Below are positions 55,047-64,000 of a stretch of 64,000 nt of DNA, in pieces. The first letter of the stretch is position 1; each line of letters begins with the position of its first letter. The notes under the pieces were generated by a model. The model saw only the letters and a list, made by a program, of their open reading frames with translations, made no database searches and had not been told where the DNA came from. This DNA is from Pediococcus parvulus (GTDB taxonomy: Bacteria > Bacillota > Bacilli > Lactobacillales > Lactobacillaceae), in the NCBI RefSeq assembly GCF_007990205.1, contig NZ_BJWE01000003.1:1-64000 (forward strand), given 5' to 3'. The position numbers and the translations under genes were made by a program.

Positions 55047-55685
55047 ATGACAACAAGTTTTGAACAGGTTCAACATTTTCTCCTTAGCGGAAACACAGCA
55101 GATATTGCTAAGAAATTATTAGGCAAAAAAATTTGTTTTGAAACCGAGCTTGGGATGTTGAGTGCCTACATTGTTGAAGATGAGGCATATATCGGTCCTA
55201 AAGATCAAGCGGCGCACGCTTTTCAAGGACACCGGACGCCTAAAAATGAACCACTTTATCATGAAGCTGGTACCATTTATATTTACCAAATGAGAACGCA
55301 ATTGCTCTTGAATTTGATTACTCAAAAAGTTGACGATCCTCAGGGTGTTTTAATTCGTGCCGTACAACCTGCGGAGGGATTATCTCAATTTCGTAAGAAT
55401 CGAAAAGTGCAACAGCCATTTGAACTCACCAGTGGACCTGGAAAATTAATGCAAGCCTTTGGCATCCCTAAGTCTTTAAAGGGGACTCGTTTGAATGAGG
55501 GTTCCTTAAGCTTAGATCTTGAAGACTTTAAAACGGCGACACATATTATTCAGAGTGGCCGGATTGGGGTTCCAAATAAAGGTGCTTGGACGTCTGAACC
55601 GTTACGATACTTCGTAGCGGGGAATCCTTATGTATCAAAAATGAGGAAACGTGATATTGAGTTTAAAACGTACGGTTGGCAATAA
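55047..55685 (+). CDS. mpg: 3-methyladenine DNA glycosylase (AAG/MPG family)
   Basis: A 212-residue alkylpurine glycosylase starting base-excision repair. Diagnostic: AYIVEDEAYIGPKDQAAHAF (20 residues, catalytic Glu in VEDEAY), AGTIYIYQMR (the YVYxxYG-like block) and RVLIRAVQP-like GVLIRAVQPAEG, with GPGKLMQAFGI. Full length, own promoter. Then prmA starts 22 bp later. Confidence 0.92.
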   Translation: MTTSFEQVQHFLLSGNTADIAKKLLGKKICFETELGMLSAYIVEDEAYIGPKDQAAHAFQGHRTPKNEPLYHEAGTIYIYQMRTQLLLNLITQKVDDPQGVLIRAVQPAEGLSQFRKNRKVQQPFELTSGPGKLMQAFGIPKSLKGTRLNEGSLSLDLEDFKTATHIIQSGRIGVPNKGAWTSEPLRYFVAGNPYVSKMRKRDIEFKTYGWQ

Positions 55686-55706
55686 CATTTAAGGAGATTG
55701 ATAACT

Positions 55707-56657
55707 TTGAAATGGACAGAAATAATTGTACAAACCTCAAATGAGGCAGTAGAAGCAGTTACTAATATTTTGGAAACGGCTGGATCCAAGGGAGTTAAGA
55801 TCGAAGACGCTGAAGATTATAAAAAATTACGCGCTGGTCGATTTGGGGAAATCTTAAATTTGGCGGATATTCCTCATATCAAAAGTGGTGCGTCAGTGAC
55901 CGGGTATTATCCTGAATCAATAAAAGTTGACGACTTGTTACCACAAATTAAACATCAAGTTGACCAACTTATAAGCTTTGGTTTAGACCCAGCGCCTGCA
56001 AACGTCTTGCAAAAGCCATTAGAAGAAACGGAATGGCAAACTGCTTGGAAAAAGTATTATCATCCAGTTCGAATTACCCGTTATTTAACGGTAGTTCCCG
56101 ATTGGGAAACTTACAAAAAAACGGCCGATGAGGAAAAGATTTTAAAGTTAGATCCTGGTATGGCCTTCGGGACGGGAACCCATCCCACAACACAATTGTG
56201 TTTGCAGGCGTTGGAAATGTATTTACGTGGTGGCGAAGAACTCATTGATGTTGGTACTGGTTCAGGTGTTTTAAGTATTGCGGCCAGCAAAATGGGGGCA
56301 GGAAAAATTAGGGCCTTTGATTTGGATCAGGTGGCGGTTGATTCGGCTGTGGAGAATCTAAAGCTAAATCCAGATGTAAAAAATATTGAAATCAAACCAA
56401 ATGATTTACTTGAGGGAATTCAAGTACAAGCAGATGTTGTTGTGGCAAATATTTTGGCTGAAATCATTGAGCCTTTAGTACCACAAGCAAAAAAATGTTT
56501 GAAGCCGGGTGGTTTATTTATTACTTCTGGAATTATCAAAGATAAATTAAATTTAATCCTTGATGATTTGCAAAAAGATAATTTCGAAATTATTGAAGTT
56601 TTACAAATGAAAGATTGGCGGGCAATCGTAGCAAAAAAGCCGGCGGAAGATCAGTGA
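55707..56657 (+). CDS. prmA: Ribosomal protein L11 methyltransferase
   Basis: A 316-residue PrmA that trimethylates L11. N-terminal substrate domain (1-95), then the methyltransferase with [19 protein letters not shown] (near 150), [18 protein letters not shown] (near 182) and the NPPY-equivalent [12 protein letters not shown] at 55707 gives the usual MKWTEI start with AAGGAG upstream; an earlier TTG touches that site. Operon with rsmE. Confidence 0.94.
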   Translation: MKWTEIIVQTSNEAVEAVTNILETAGSKGVKIEDAEDYKKLRAGRFGEILNLADIPHIKSGASVTGYYPESIKVDDLLPQIKHQVDQLISFGLDPAPANVLQKPLEETEWQTAWKKYYHPVRITRYLTVVPDWETYKKTADEEKILKLDPGMAFGTGTHPTTQLCLQALEMYLRGGEELIDVGTGSGVLSIAASKMGAGKIRAFDLDQVAVDSAVENLKLNPDVKNIEIKPNDLLEGIQVQADVVVANILAEIIEPLVPQAKKCLKPGGLFITSGIIKDKLNLILDDLQKDNFEIIEVLQMKDWRAIVAKKPAEDQ

Positions 56658-56722
56658 TGTTAAATTAGTGAAACCTAATCAAAGTTTTGATCAATATAGA
56701 TAAGATGGGAAGGAGTAAAGGC

Positions 56723-57466
56723 ATGCAACGTTATTTTACTGATCAGATGATTCAAACAAAAGTTTCTTTTTCAATAGCCGGTGATAATTTTCACCATTTG
56801 GTACGAGTGATGCGTGCTAAAGTGAATGATCAGGCTGAATTTGTTTCAAAAAAGCATGAGGTTTTTATTGGGAAAATTGAAAGAATTGATCCCCAAGAGG
56901 CTCATATAATGCCTATCTATCAACTTGAAAAATCGGCGGAACTGCCAGTAGAAGTGACGATTGCATGTGGCATTTCTAAAGGTGATAAAAGTGAATATAT
57001 TGTGCAAAAGGGCACGGAAATGGGCGCAAGAAATTTTATTTTTTTGCCAACCGAATTTTCTGTAGCTAGATGGCCAGAAAAAAAGGTCACGCGAAAAGTT
57101 GAGCGTCTCCAAAAAGTTGCAAAGTCGGCTGCAGAGCAATCACATCGCAATTATATTCCAACTGTGACCTATTATAATGATTTGCAAACTTTATCTAAAT
57201 GGCCGGGAAAGTTTAAAATTGTGGCTTATGAAGAATCTGCCAAGCATGGCGAGCACACACAATTACACGCCCAAATTGGAAAAATGCAACCGAATGACAC
57301 TGCATTAGTGTTGTTCGGTCCAGAAGGTGGATTAGCTAATAGTGAGGTCGAATCCTTAAGAGACGTGGGGTTTGTAAGTGTTGGCCTCGGACCCCGAATT
57401 TTACGTGCAGAAACGGCACCATTATATTTACTTTCTGCTATTTCCGTTTTAAAGGAAATGAGGTAG
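56723..57466 (+). CDS. rsmE: 16S rRNA (uracil-1498-N3)-methyltransferase
   Basis: A 247-residue SPOUT-class RsmE. N-terminal PUA-like domain (MQRYFTDQ, HHLVRVMRAKVNDQ) and the C-terminal trefoil knot with LFGPEGGLANSEVE (near 205) and LGPRILRAETAP (near 226). ATG at 56723 is preceded by AAGGAG. It follows prmA by 65 bp as in most Bacilli. Confidence 0.94.
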   Translation: MQRYFTDQMIQTKVSFSIAGDNFHHLVRVMRAKVNDQAEFVSKKHEVFIGKIERIDPQEAHIMPIYQLEKSAELPVEVTIACGISKGDKSEYIVQKGTEMGARNFIFLPTEFSVARWPEKKVTRKVERLQKVAKSAAEQSHRNYIPTVTYYNDLQTLSKWPGKFKIVAYEESAKHGEHTQLHAQIGKMQPNDTALVLFGPEGGLANSEVESLRDVGFVSVGLGPRILRAETAPLYLLSAISVLKEMR

Positions 57467-57509
57467 AATTAGGAAATATACTTTGAAAGTCAGCAGTGGA
57501 GGGATGAAT

Positions 57510-57836
57510 TTGAATAAAACTTTAAAATTTTTTGTCCAAATAAAATGGCGATATTGGGTTGCCGGGGTGGTTTTAGGCGTCTTATTACCGTTTGTTTTAC
57601 ATATTACAAGTGCTTCCCATGTTTTTATTGATCTGTGGTTTTTAATGATCATTAATACACTAGCTGCCATAATTTTGGGATCTTTAATTAAGGCTAATCG
57701 TGTGCACTGGGCGTTATTGTGGTTATTTCCAATTTTCTTTTTACTAGGTGTGCATTTGTTTTTACCAAGATACGCTTACTATTTTGTAATTGTTTATTTG
57801 AGCACAAGTTATATTGCATATGGGTTAACGAGTTAA
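57510..57836 (+). CDS. Small membrane protein, probably DUF3397 family
   Basis: A 108-residue hydrophobic protein with four likely membrane helices: about residues 16-35, 39-60, 65-85 and 88-104. TTG at 57510 has GTGGAGGG six bases upstream. I place it with DUF3397 from its size, topology and position between rsmE and rel; that is recall, not proof. Function unknown. It follows rsmE by 43 bp and precedes rel by 37 bp, so it likely belongs to the same transcript. Confidence 0.7.
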   Translation: MNKTLKFFVQIKWRYWVAGVVLGVLLPFVLHITSASHVFIDLWFLMIINTLAAIILGSLIKANRVHWALLWLFPIFFLLGVHLFLPRYAYYFVIVYLSTSYIAYGLTS

Positions 57837-57873
57837 TCTCTAAAGTTTTAAAAATTATAAAGGGGGCTTACTT

Positions 57874-60108
57874 ATGTCACAAGAGCCGGTTCTTTCTGCT
57901 CAAGATGTTTTAAATATGTGTCGAAAATATATGAATGCCGATCACGTGGCGATTGTTCAGAAAGCTTGTGATTTTGCCACCTATGTTCATCAGGATCAAT
58001 ATCGTCAATCTGGTGAAGCTTATATTATGCATCCTATTCAAGTTGCGGGGATCTTAGCTGAACTAAAAATGGATCCGGCAACAATTTGTGCGGGTTTTTT
58101 GCATGACACGGTCGAGGATACACTTATTACTTTGGGAGACATCAAGGAGTTATTTGGCTCTGATGTCGCCGTTATTGTGGATGGCGTTTCCAAGATTAGT
58201 AAAATTCGCTATAAATCTAACCAAGAACAACTTGCTGAAAATCATCGTAAGTTACTACTTGCGATGTCAAAAGATATTCGGGTCATTATTGTAAAATTAG
58301 CTGATCGATTGCATAATATGCGAACTTTGGAGCACCTGCGCCCGGACAAACAACGCCGAATTGCAAATGAAACGTTGGAAATTTATGCACCGCTTGCCGA
58401 TCGATTAGGAATTAGTACCATTAAATGGGAATTAGAGGATATTTCGTTACGGTATTTAAATCCACAACAATATTATCGAATTGCGCATTTGATGAATTCT
58501 CGCCGCGATCAACGCGAAGAGTATATTGCTTTTGCAATTAAGGACATTAAAGACGCGTTAGATGCTTTAAATTTACATGAAATTGATATTTATGGTCGTC
58601 CTAAGCATATCTATTCTATTTACCGAAAAATGGTTGACCAACACAAACAATTTAGTCAGATTTATGATCTGCTGGCTATTCGAGTTATCACTCCTTCTAT
58701 TAAGGATTGCTACGCAGTTTTAGGAGCCATTCACACTCGCTGGAAACCGATGCCTGGCCGTTTTAAAGATTATATCGCGATGCCCAAGGCTAATATGTAT
58801 CAGTCATTACACACAACGGTTGTTGGTCCAGAAGGCAAACCTCTAGAGGTTCAAATTCGAACTGAGGAAATGCACCGAGTTGCTGAATATGGTGTTGCAG
58901 CTCATTGGGCGTATAAAGAAGGTAAAACAGATAAAGTTCAAACCAGTGATACTGGCAAAAAGCTGAATTGGTTTAAAGAAATTGTTGAGCTACAGGATGA
59001 AAGTAAAGATGCCGCTGATTTTATGGATTCTGTAAAGGGCGATCTTTTTGGCGATCGCGTTTATGCATTTACACCCAAGGGAGACGTCTTTGAACTTGCC
59101 AAAGGATCCGGTCCATTGGATATGGCTTACACGATTCATACAGAAGTTGGAAACCATACGACGGGTGCCAAGGTCAATGGAAAGATTGTGCCATTGGATT
59201 ATAAAATTAAAAATGGCGACATTGTCGATATTTTAACTTCTTCTAGTTCTGCGGGACCAAGTCGCGATTGGATTAATTTAGTCTCTACTCGTAGAGCACG
59301 TAATAAAATTAAGCAATTTTTTAGACAGCAAGACCGTTCTGAAAATATCGAAAAAGGCCGCGAAGCTATTGAACACCAACTTAGGCAAACAGGTTTTGAT
59401 CCATTAATTGTCCTAGAGTCGGAGAAGCTCGAAAAAGTTACTAATAAACTACACTATAGTTCTGTCGATGATCTATATGCTGCAGTTGGTTTTGGAGATC
59501 TCGCTCCGGTTGGGGTAGCTAATCGATTAACTGATGATGTCCGCGCTAAACAAGAGGAAGATCGAAAACGGCAAGAAGAACATGAACTCCTTGAAGAGCA
59601 CCAGACAATTTCAAATGATCATGATTCAGAAAAGGAACGCAAAAAGAAGAGTTCCTCGAGCGGTATTATTATTGAAGGGGCCGATAACCTTTTGGTTCGG
59701 TTAAGTCATTGCTGTAATCCAGTTCCAGGGGATCCGATTGTGGGTTATATTACCAAAGGGCGTGGTGTTTCGGTTCATCGTGAAGATTGTCCAAATGTGA
59801 CACATGCTGAGTCCCAGGACGAACGGTTGATTGGTGTTGAATGGGAAGATACGGCTGATGCACATAACAATTATGCGGCCGATCTTGAAGTTGAAGGCTA
59901 TAATCGTAATGGCATGTTGAACGATATATTAAAAAAAGTCAATAACACAACACGCTACTTAAATTCTGTAAATGGAAAAGTTGATCATAATCGCATGGTG
60001 ACAATCAGTTTGACAGTTGGTGTGCGCAATTTGAATCATCTTAATCATATTATGGATAGTTTAAAAACTGTGAAGGATGTATACGTGGTCAAGCGACCTA
60101 CACATTAA
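57874..60108 (+). CDS. rel: Bifunctional (p)ppGpp synthetase/hydrolase
   Basis: A 744-residue long RSH enzyme, the master of the stringent response. HD hydrolase domain with YIMHPIQVAGILAELKMDPA and FLHDTVEDT (near 50-85), synthetase with RFKDYIAMPKANMYQSLHTT (near 295-315), TGS domain (VYAFTPKGDVFELAKG, near 395), zinc-finger-like region (SHCCNPVPGDPIVGYI, near 612) and C-terminal ACT domain. Both catalytic halves look intact. dtd follows after a terminator-like stem. Confidence 0.96.
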   Translation: MSQEPVLSAQDVLNMCRKYMNADHVAIVQKACDFATYVHQDQYRQSGEAYIMHPIQVAGILAELKMDPATICAGFLHDTVEDTLITLGDIKELFGSDVAVIVDGVSKISKIRYKSNQEQLAENHRKLLLAMSKDIRVIIVKLADRLHNMRTLEHLRPDKQRRIANETLEIYAPLADRLGISTIKWELEDISLRYLNPQQYYRIAHLMNSRRDQREEYIAFAIKDIKDALDALNLHEIDIYGRPKHIYSIYRKMVDQHKQFSQIYDLLAIRVITPSIKDCYAVLGAIHTRWKPMPGRFKDYIAMPKANMYQSLHTTVVGPEGKPLEVQIRTEEMHRVAEYGVAAHWAYKEGKTDKVQTSDTGKKLNWFKEIVELQDESKDAADFMDSVKGDLFGDRVYAFTPKGDVFELAKGSGPLDMAYTIHTEVGNHTTGAKVNGKIVPLDYKIKNGDIVDILTSSSSAGPSRDWINLVSTRRARNKIKQFFRQQDRSENIEKGREAIEHQLRQTGFDPLIVLESEKLEKVTNKLHYSSVDDLYAAVGFGDLAPVGVANRLTDDVRAKQEEDRKRQEEHELLEEHQTISNDHDSEKERKKKSSSSGIIIEGADNLLVRLSHCCNPVPGDPIVGYITKGRGVSVHREDCPNVTHAESQDERLIGVEWEDTADAHNNYAADLEVEGYNRNGMLNDILKKVNNTTRYLNSVNGKVDHNRMVTISLTVGVRNLNHLNHIMDSLKTVKDVYVVKRPTH

Positions 60109-60120
60109 GCTTACAAACTG

Positions 60121-60186
60121 ACCTTGAAATTTAACTTTAATCTTATGTTTAAGGATTTTAGTTTAGACTTCAGGGTTTTTGTTTTA
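60121..60186 (+). terminator. Imperfect long hairpin after rel
   Basis: The arm beginning CCTTGAAATTTAAC pairs with several mismatches to the arm ending GACTTCAGGG, followed by TTTTTGTTTT. It separates rel from dtd. Confidence 0.6.
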
Positions 60187-60211
60187 ATTTTTATAAAAGG
60201 AGTAATTGATA

Positions 60212-60658
60212 ATGAGAGTAGTTTTACAGCGAGTTAAACATGCACAAGTTTCCATAAAACAAGAATCAGTCGGTAAAATTAACACTGGTTATTTATTATT
60301 GGTTGGTTTTGAAGATAAGGATGGCACTGAACAAATTGATTATTTAGTTCATAAAATTGTTAACCTTCGTGTGTTTGAAGATGAAAAGCACAAAATGAAT
60401 TTAAATTTAGCAAAAGTGAATGGTAGCATTTTGTCTGTTTCTCAATTCACACTTTATGCAGATACGAAGCATGGTAACCGTCCTGGTTTTACGGATGCCG
60501 GGGATCCGAAACATGCAAAGAAATGTTATGACCAATTTAATCAGAAACTAAGAGAAGCTGGTGTCATAGTTGAAACTGGCGAATTTGGGGCTGACATGCA
60601 AGTTGATTTGCAAAATGACGGGCCAGTAACCATTATTTATGACACGGATCAACTTTAA
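60212..60658 (+). CDS. dtd: D-aminoacyl-tRNA deacylase
   Basis: A 148-residue DTD that removes D-amino acids mischarged on tRNA. Motifs: [15 protein letters not shown], the SQFTLYADT motif (near 77-85) and GRPGFT-like [11 protein letters not shown] (near 90). ATG at 60212 after AAAGGAG; an earlier TTG is inside that spacing. rel-dtd is a common pair in Firmicutes. Confidence 0.95.
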   Translation: MRVVLQRVKHAQVSIKQESVGKINTGYLLLVGFEDKDGTEQIDYLVHKIVNLRVFEDEKHKMNLNLAKVNGSILSVSQFTLYADTKHGNRPGFTDAGDPKHAKKCYDQFNQKLREAGVIVETGEFGADMQVDLQNDGPVTIIYDTDQL

Positions 60659-60673
60659 GTTAGGAGTTTTCAC

Positions 60674-61297
60674 ATGGATTTATTTTGGGATTTTGATGGG
60701 ACTTTGTTTGATACTTATCCAATTATGGTCGAAAGTTTCGAAGCGGCTTTAACCGCAAATCAGGTACTTCACACGACGGCAGTTGATTTATATCAGGCCA
60801 TGCGGCGAGGGTCATTAGGGAAAACGCTAGCAAAATATGCGCATAAAAATGGTTTGGATCTCGCAAATCTTAAACAAGATTATGCGAAAGATGAATCGGA
60901 AATTTTGGGCAGGGCAATACCATTTTCAAATGCCTATGAAGTCTGCCAGAAAAACGTCCTTTGGAACGGCCGTAACTTTTTGCTTACCCATCGAGATGAT
61001 CAAGCTAAGAAATTATTAGCAATGCATGGTTTCGGAGAATTATTTACAGGGTATGTGACAGGAGCCAATCAGTTTCCTAGGAAACCGAATCCAGCTTCTT
61101 TAAATTATTTAATTAAACAGTTTAAAGTCAACAAAAAAACTGCCATCATGATTGGAGATCGTAATCTCGACATTTTGGCAGCTCATAACGCGGGTATTAA
61201 AGGAATTCTATTTGACCCGGATCATACTATTCAAGTGACAAGTTCACCTGAAAAACAAATTAAAGACCTAGCCGAATTATTGGTTATTTTTAACTAA
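60674..61297 (+). CDS. HAD-superfamily phosphatase (phosphoglycolate phosphatase-like)
   Basis: A 207-residue HAD hydrolase. Motif I is LFWDFDGTLFDTYPIM (nucleophile Asp6, acid/base Asp8), motif II LLTHRDD, motif III lysine in FPRKPNP (near 137) and motif IV MIGDRNLDILAAHNAG (near 156). The helical cap of about 65 residues is of the small C1 kind. Substrate not visible. It starts 16 bp after dtd, so they share a transcript. Confidence 0.88.
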   Translation: MDLFWDFDGTLFDTYPIMVESFEAALTANQVLHTTAVDLYQAMRRGSLGKTLAKYAHKNGLDLANLKQDYAKDESEILGRAIPFSNAYEVCQKNVLWNGRNFLLTHRDDQAKKLLAMHGFGELFTGYVTGANQFPRKPNPASLNYLIKQFKVNKKTAIMIGDRNLDILAAHNAGIKGILFDPDHTIQVTSSPEKQIKDLAELLVIFN

Positions 61298-61303
61298 AAA
61301 GTC

Positions 61304-62164
61304 CTATTCAAAAAACTGGGTAAGTGCAACTGTGACTGCAGAAGCAACTTGCTTTCGGTAGTGATAGCTACTAATTTGTTTAAAATCGTTGCTGGTGTTG
61401 ATATAGCCGCCCTCAATTAACAATGCGGGTTGCGTATTGTCACGAATCACTTCGAAGTCCCCAAATTGGACACCTCGATTATTTAAACTGATTTTTGATT
61501 TTAGCTGGCTATTCACTAATTCGGCGAGCCTTAATGACGTTTTTTTGTGGTAGTAGTAAGTGGTATCACCGGAACCAGAGTTGTTTTCTGGTGCAGAATC
61601 ATAATGAAAGCTGATAAAGGCATTTGCTTTGTGTTTATTGGCCATAGTTGCTCGAGCTGCCAGACTTACGTATTCATCGGTTGATCTTGTCATCAAAACA
61701 CGTGCGCCTTTTGCCTCAAGTGATTTTTGTACAAGTTTGGCTGTTTTTAAAGTGTAAGTCTTTTCTTCATGTTTTTGATTAATTCCTAGAGCACCAGAGT
61801 CATTGCCACCGTGACCAGGATCTAACACAATAGTTGCTTCGGAAAGATTGGTGGCCTTACTGAAATTAAATTTGCGGTTGGTCAGCCAGCTGGGAATCCA
61901 GCCGAAATGATCGTCATTATAGCGAACACGTAGCCAACCACTTTTCTTCTTTAAAACAGTGACCCGTTTTCCTGAATTAACTATTCCAGATTTAGAATAT
62001 GAAAGGGCTGGTCCGGTGCGAACCACCACATTATCTAAACTAACACGCACTGTTTTATCAGAAAAGAGCGTATATGTCAGAAAAAATGTGGCAATTAAAA
62101 AAATTAAAATGATGCTTAGTTGAAGTCGATTTTGCTTGATTAGATTGCGAAACTTAGTGGTCAT
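61304..62164 (-). CDS. N-acetylmuramoyl-L-alanine amidase with SH3b domain
   Basis: A 286-residue exported cell-wall hydrolase. One N-terminal membrane helix (LSIILIFLIATFFLTYTLF, about 16-34), a bacterial SH3 domain (about 40-98, VVRTGPALSYSKSG), then Amidase_3: VLDPGHGGNDSGALG (zinc His, near 113-127), FISFHYDSAP (second His), and ALLIEGGYI (catalytic Glu). It cuts the peptide from muramic acid. No signal cleavage site is obvious, so it is probably membrane-anchored. Convergent with the HAD gene, six bases apart, no hairpin between. Confidence 0.92.
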   Translation of the reverse strand: MTTKFRNLIKQNRLQLSIILIFLIATFFLTYTLFSDKTVRVSLDNVVVRTGPALSYSKSGIVNSGKRVTVLKKKSGWLRVRYNDDHFGWIPSWLTNRKFNFSKATNLSEATIVLDPGHGGNDSGALGINQKHEEKTYTLKTAKLVQKSLEAKGARVLMTRSTDEYVSLAARATMANKHKANAFISFHYDSAPENNSGSGDTTYYYHKKTSLRLAELVNSQLKSKISLNNRGVQFGDFEVIRDNTQPALLIEGGYINTSNDFKQISSYHYRKQVASAVTVALTQFFE

Positions 62165-62244
62165 AATTTATACTCCGTATTTCAGATTCTTTTCATTATT
62201 ATATACCAGATGACGCGAAAATTGCGATATTTCTCTTTGAACCC

Positions 62245-62273
62245 TTGACAGCGAACCGATAGTTTAGTAATTT
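62245..62273 (+). promoter_or_regulatory. Promoter of hisS-aspS
   Basis: A perfect TTGACA (62245-62250) with TAATTT (62268-62273) at 17 bp. The -10 is weak but the T-box leader begins just behind it. Confidence 0.55.
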
Positions 62274-62296
62274 TAATGGTAGTTTAATATTAAAAC

Positions 62297-62492
62297 CAGA
62301 GACAAAGAATAGTAAGCAGTCTCCTTTTTCAGAGAACCCAGAATTGCTGTGAGTGGGTATTTGGATCTGCTAAAGACACTTTCGAGGTGAGTCTGATATT
62401 CAGACTCCGTTGTAAGACGTTATCTAGATGAGTATTTAATTAAGGTGGTACCGCGCCTAAGCGCCCTTGTATAAAAACAAGGGCGTTTTTTA
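62297..62492 (+). promoter_or_regulatory. T-box riboswitch of hisS-aspS
   Basis: The T-box core AAGGTGGTACCGCG is at 62442-62455. Stem I contains AGAGAA (62331-62336) and GCTGTGAG (distal region). A specifier loop CTAAAGACACTTT (62371-62383) holds GAC (Asp, 62376-62378) overlapping CAC (His, 62378-62380). The terminator CGCCCTTGT/ACAAGGGCG (62462-62485) ends in six T. Uncharged tRNA pairing with specifier and T-box should allow read-through into hisS and aspS. Together with the promoter, this accounts for most of the 368-bp gap before hisS. Confidence 0.9.
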
Positions 62493-62532
62493 TTGTTTTT
62501 AGAATTTTTTAAGATCTATAGGAGGGTTTACT

Positions 62533-63825
62533 ATGAAATATCAACGTCCAAAAGGGACGGCCGACATTTTACCTGAAGAGGCTGTTGCTTGGAGTTACAT
62601 TGAAGATGTTGCAAAAAAATTGTTTGCAAATTATCGATTTAACGAAATTCGTACCCCAATGTTTGAAAATTTTGAAGTTTTTTCTCGAAGTGCTGGTGAT
62701 ACATCTGATATTGTGACAAAGGAAATGTATGATTTTCACGATAAAGGGGATCGACACATCACCCTTCGTCCTGAAGGAACTGCTGGTGTTGTGCGAGCTT
62801 TTGTTGAAAATAAGCTTTATGGTCCGGAACAAATTAAGCCAGTTAAACTTTACTACATGGGACCAATGTTTCGATATGAGCGACCACAATCAGGTCGACT
62901 TCGTGAATTTCATCAAATTGGTGTAGAGGCATTTGGTAGTGAAAGTCCTAATTTAGATGTTGAAGTCATTTCGATGGGCATGCATTTATTGAAAAAATTG
63001 GGAATTAAAAATCTCAAACTTGTGATTAATACTTTGGGTGATCAAGAAACTAGGAAAGCTTATCGAGCAGCATTGATTGCTTATCTAGAACCTCATTTTG
63101 ATGAATTAAGTGATGATTCCAAGGAACGTTTGCACCGGAATCCTTTACGAGTACTAGATAGCAAGGATAAGAATGACCAAAAATTAGTTGCTGATGCGCC
63201 TTCCATTTTGGATTATTTGAGTGAAGATTCAAAAAAACATTTTGAAACTGTTAAACAACTTTTAGATGACTTAGATATGCCCTATGAAGTAGATGCATCC
63301 ATGGTGCGCGGACTAGATTATTATAATCACACGATTTTTGAAATTATGGCGCATGATAAGGTGCTAGGAGATGGCGACGTTACAGTTTGTGCTGGTGGCC
63401 GGTATAATGGCCTAGTTGAAGAATTGGGAGGCCCAGAGACGCCAGGAATTGGTTTTGGGCTAGGTGTTGAGCGACTTTTATTATTGATGCAGGCTCAAAA
63501 GGCAGCATTGCCGGAAACTAACTCATTAGATGTTTATGTTGTGGGAATTGGTGATGAGACAAAGGCTGAAACCTTAAAAATAGTTGAGGCTGTTCGTGAA
63601 AATGGCTTTAGTGCTGATCAAGATTATCTCGATCGAAAACCTAAAGCACAGTTTAAAACAGCTAATCGGCTGAATGCCAAAATTGTGATGACAATTGGAA
63701 ACGACGAGTTGGCTAATCAAGTGGTAAATTTAAAGGTCATGGCCACGGGTGATGAGCACCAAGTCAAACTTGAAGATGTGTATAAAAATTTTCCAAAACT
63801 ATTTGGCAAATTCTTAGAGAAATAG
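62533..63825 (+). CDS. hisS: Histidyl-tRNA synthetase
   Basis: A 430-residue class II HisRS. Motif 1 region [20 protein letters not shown], motif 2 [16 protein letters not shown] (near 80-95) and [20 protein letters not shown] (near 115-134), the His-specific [20 protein letters not shown] (near 289-308), motif 3 [10 protein letters not shown], and a C-terminal anticodon domain. AGGAGG start. It is 12 bp upstream of aspS, and the T-box controls both. Confidence 0.97.
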   Translation: MKYQRPKGTADILPEEAVAWSYIEDVAKKLFANYRFNEIRTPMFENFEVFSRSAGDTSDIVTKEMYDFHDKGDRHITLRPEGTAGVVRAFVENKLYGPEQIKPVKLYYMGPMFRYERPQSGRLREFHQIGVEAFGSESPNLDVEVISMGMHLLKKLGIKNLKLVINTLGDQETRKAYRAALIAYLEPHFDELSDDSKERLHRNPLRVLDSKDKNDQKLVADAPSILDYLSEDSKKHFETVKQLLDDLDMPYEVDASMVRGLDYYNHTIFEIMAHDKVLGDGDVTVCAGGRYNGLVEELGGPETPGIGFGLGVERLLLLMQAQKAALPETNSLDVYVVGIGDETKAETLKIVEAVRENGFSADQDYLDRKPKAQFKTANRLNAKIVMTIGNDELANQVVNLKVMATGDEHQVKLEDVYKNFPKLFGKFLEK

Positions 63826-63837
63826 GAGATAGGTAAT

Positions 63838-64000
63838 ATGAAACGCACAACATATGCTGGTTTAGTGAATAAACAATATTTGAACCAAGACGTTGTTTTA
63901 AAAGGTTGGGTTCAGAAGCGACGTGATCTGGGTAATTTAATTTTTATTGATTTACGTGATCGTGAAGGAATCGTTCAGTTAGTTTTCAGTAAGGAATTTT
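63838..64000 (+). CDS. aspS: Aspartyl-tRNA synthetase, 5' part only
   Basis: The first 54 codons of AspRS, cut by the window end. Visible is the N-terminal OB-fold anticodon domain: [30 protein letters not shown] (20 residues) and [13 protein letters not shown]. Start 12 bp after hisS with AGGAGATAGG upstream. The synthetase charges tRNA-Asp; whether it is discriminating or also charges tRNA-Asn cannot be told here. Confidence 0.93.
   Translation, partial: MKRTTYAGLVNKQYLNQDVVLKGWVQKRRDLGNLIFIDLRDREGIVQLVFSKEF

Overview
The window looks like chromosomal DNA of a low-GC Firmicute in the family Lactobacillaceae. The evidence is the DNA polymerase III PolC, a T-box leader in front of hisS-aspS, HrcA/CIRCE heat-shock control, PyrR-type attenuation, the mevalonate enzyme MvaS, a D-2-hydroxyacid (D-lactate) dehydrogenase, strong AGGAGG ribosome sites and many TTG/GTG starts. 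The genus cannot be fixed from the sequence alone.

Positions 1-12,200 form an accessory redox region: two short-chain dehydrogenases, three MerR regulators, a DegV lipid-binding protein, a TetR regulator with an MFS transporter, a carboxymuconolactone-decarboxylase-like protein, a cyclophilin-fold protein, a glucose-uptake/glucose-dehydrogenase pair, a zinc alcohol dehydrogenase and an Old Yellow Enzyme. Four promoters here share one 31-nt layout, TTGnCT-N19-TAnnnT with a dyad in the spacer. This is the classic over-long MerR-activated promoter, so much of the region looks like a set of MerR-controlled oxidoreductase operons. A separate palindrome, ATGAC-N5-GTCAT, lies before both the tetR gene and the MFS gene.

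Positions 12,300-25,800 hold tRNA-Ser(CGA), a DHA2 efflux pump divergent from mvaS, glycerate kinase, lexA with an SOS box, small conserved genes (ynzC, yneF), a heterodimeric ABC exporter with one degenerate ATPase site, a lysophospholipid acyltransferase, trmN6, a GIY-YIG protein and D-lactate dehydrogenase. A 265-nt element with perfect 13-nt terminal inverted repeats and a long internal stem lies between the ABC exporter and plsC.

Positions 25,800-45,800 are the conserved core: rpsB-tsf, pyrH-frr, uppS-cdsA-rseP-proS, polC, then rimP-nusA-rnpM-ylxQ-infB-rbfA and truB-ribF. These cover translation, RNA processing, undecaprenyl and phospholipid precursor synthesis, regulated proteolysis and replication. 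Positions 45,950-52,900 hold the CIRCE-controlled hrcA-grpE-dnaK-dnaJ chaperone genes and lepA. Positions 53,000-64,000 hold an unknown small gene, a PyrR-attenuated uracil permease, mpg, prmA-rsmE, a small membrane protein, the bifunctional (p)ppGpp synthetase rel, dtd, a HAD phosphatase, a secreted amidase, and the T-box-controlled hisS-aspS operon, which runs off the end.

No CRISPR array, prophage, rRNA operon or insertion sequence with a transposase was seen. The most interesting signals are regulatory or RNA-level: the MerR promoter set, the TetR operator pair, the 265-nt inverted-repeat element, a T-box specifier reading GACAC (overlapping Asp and His codons), and promoter-plus-terminator leaders.
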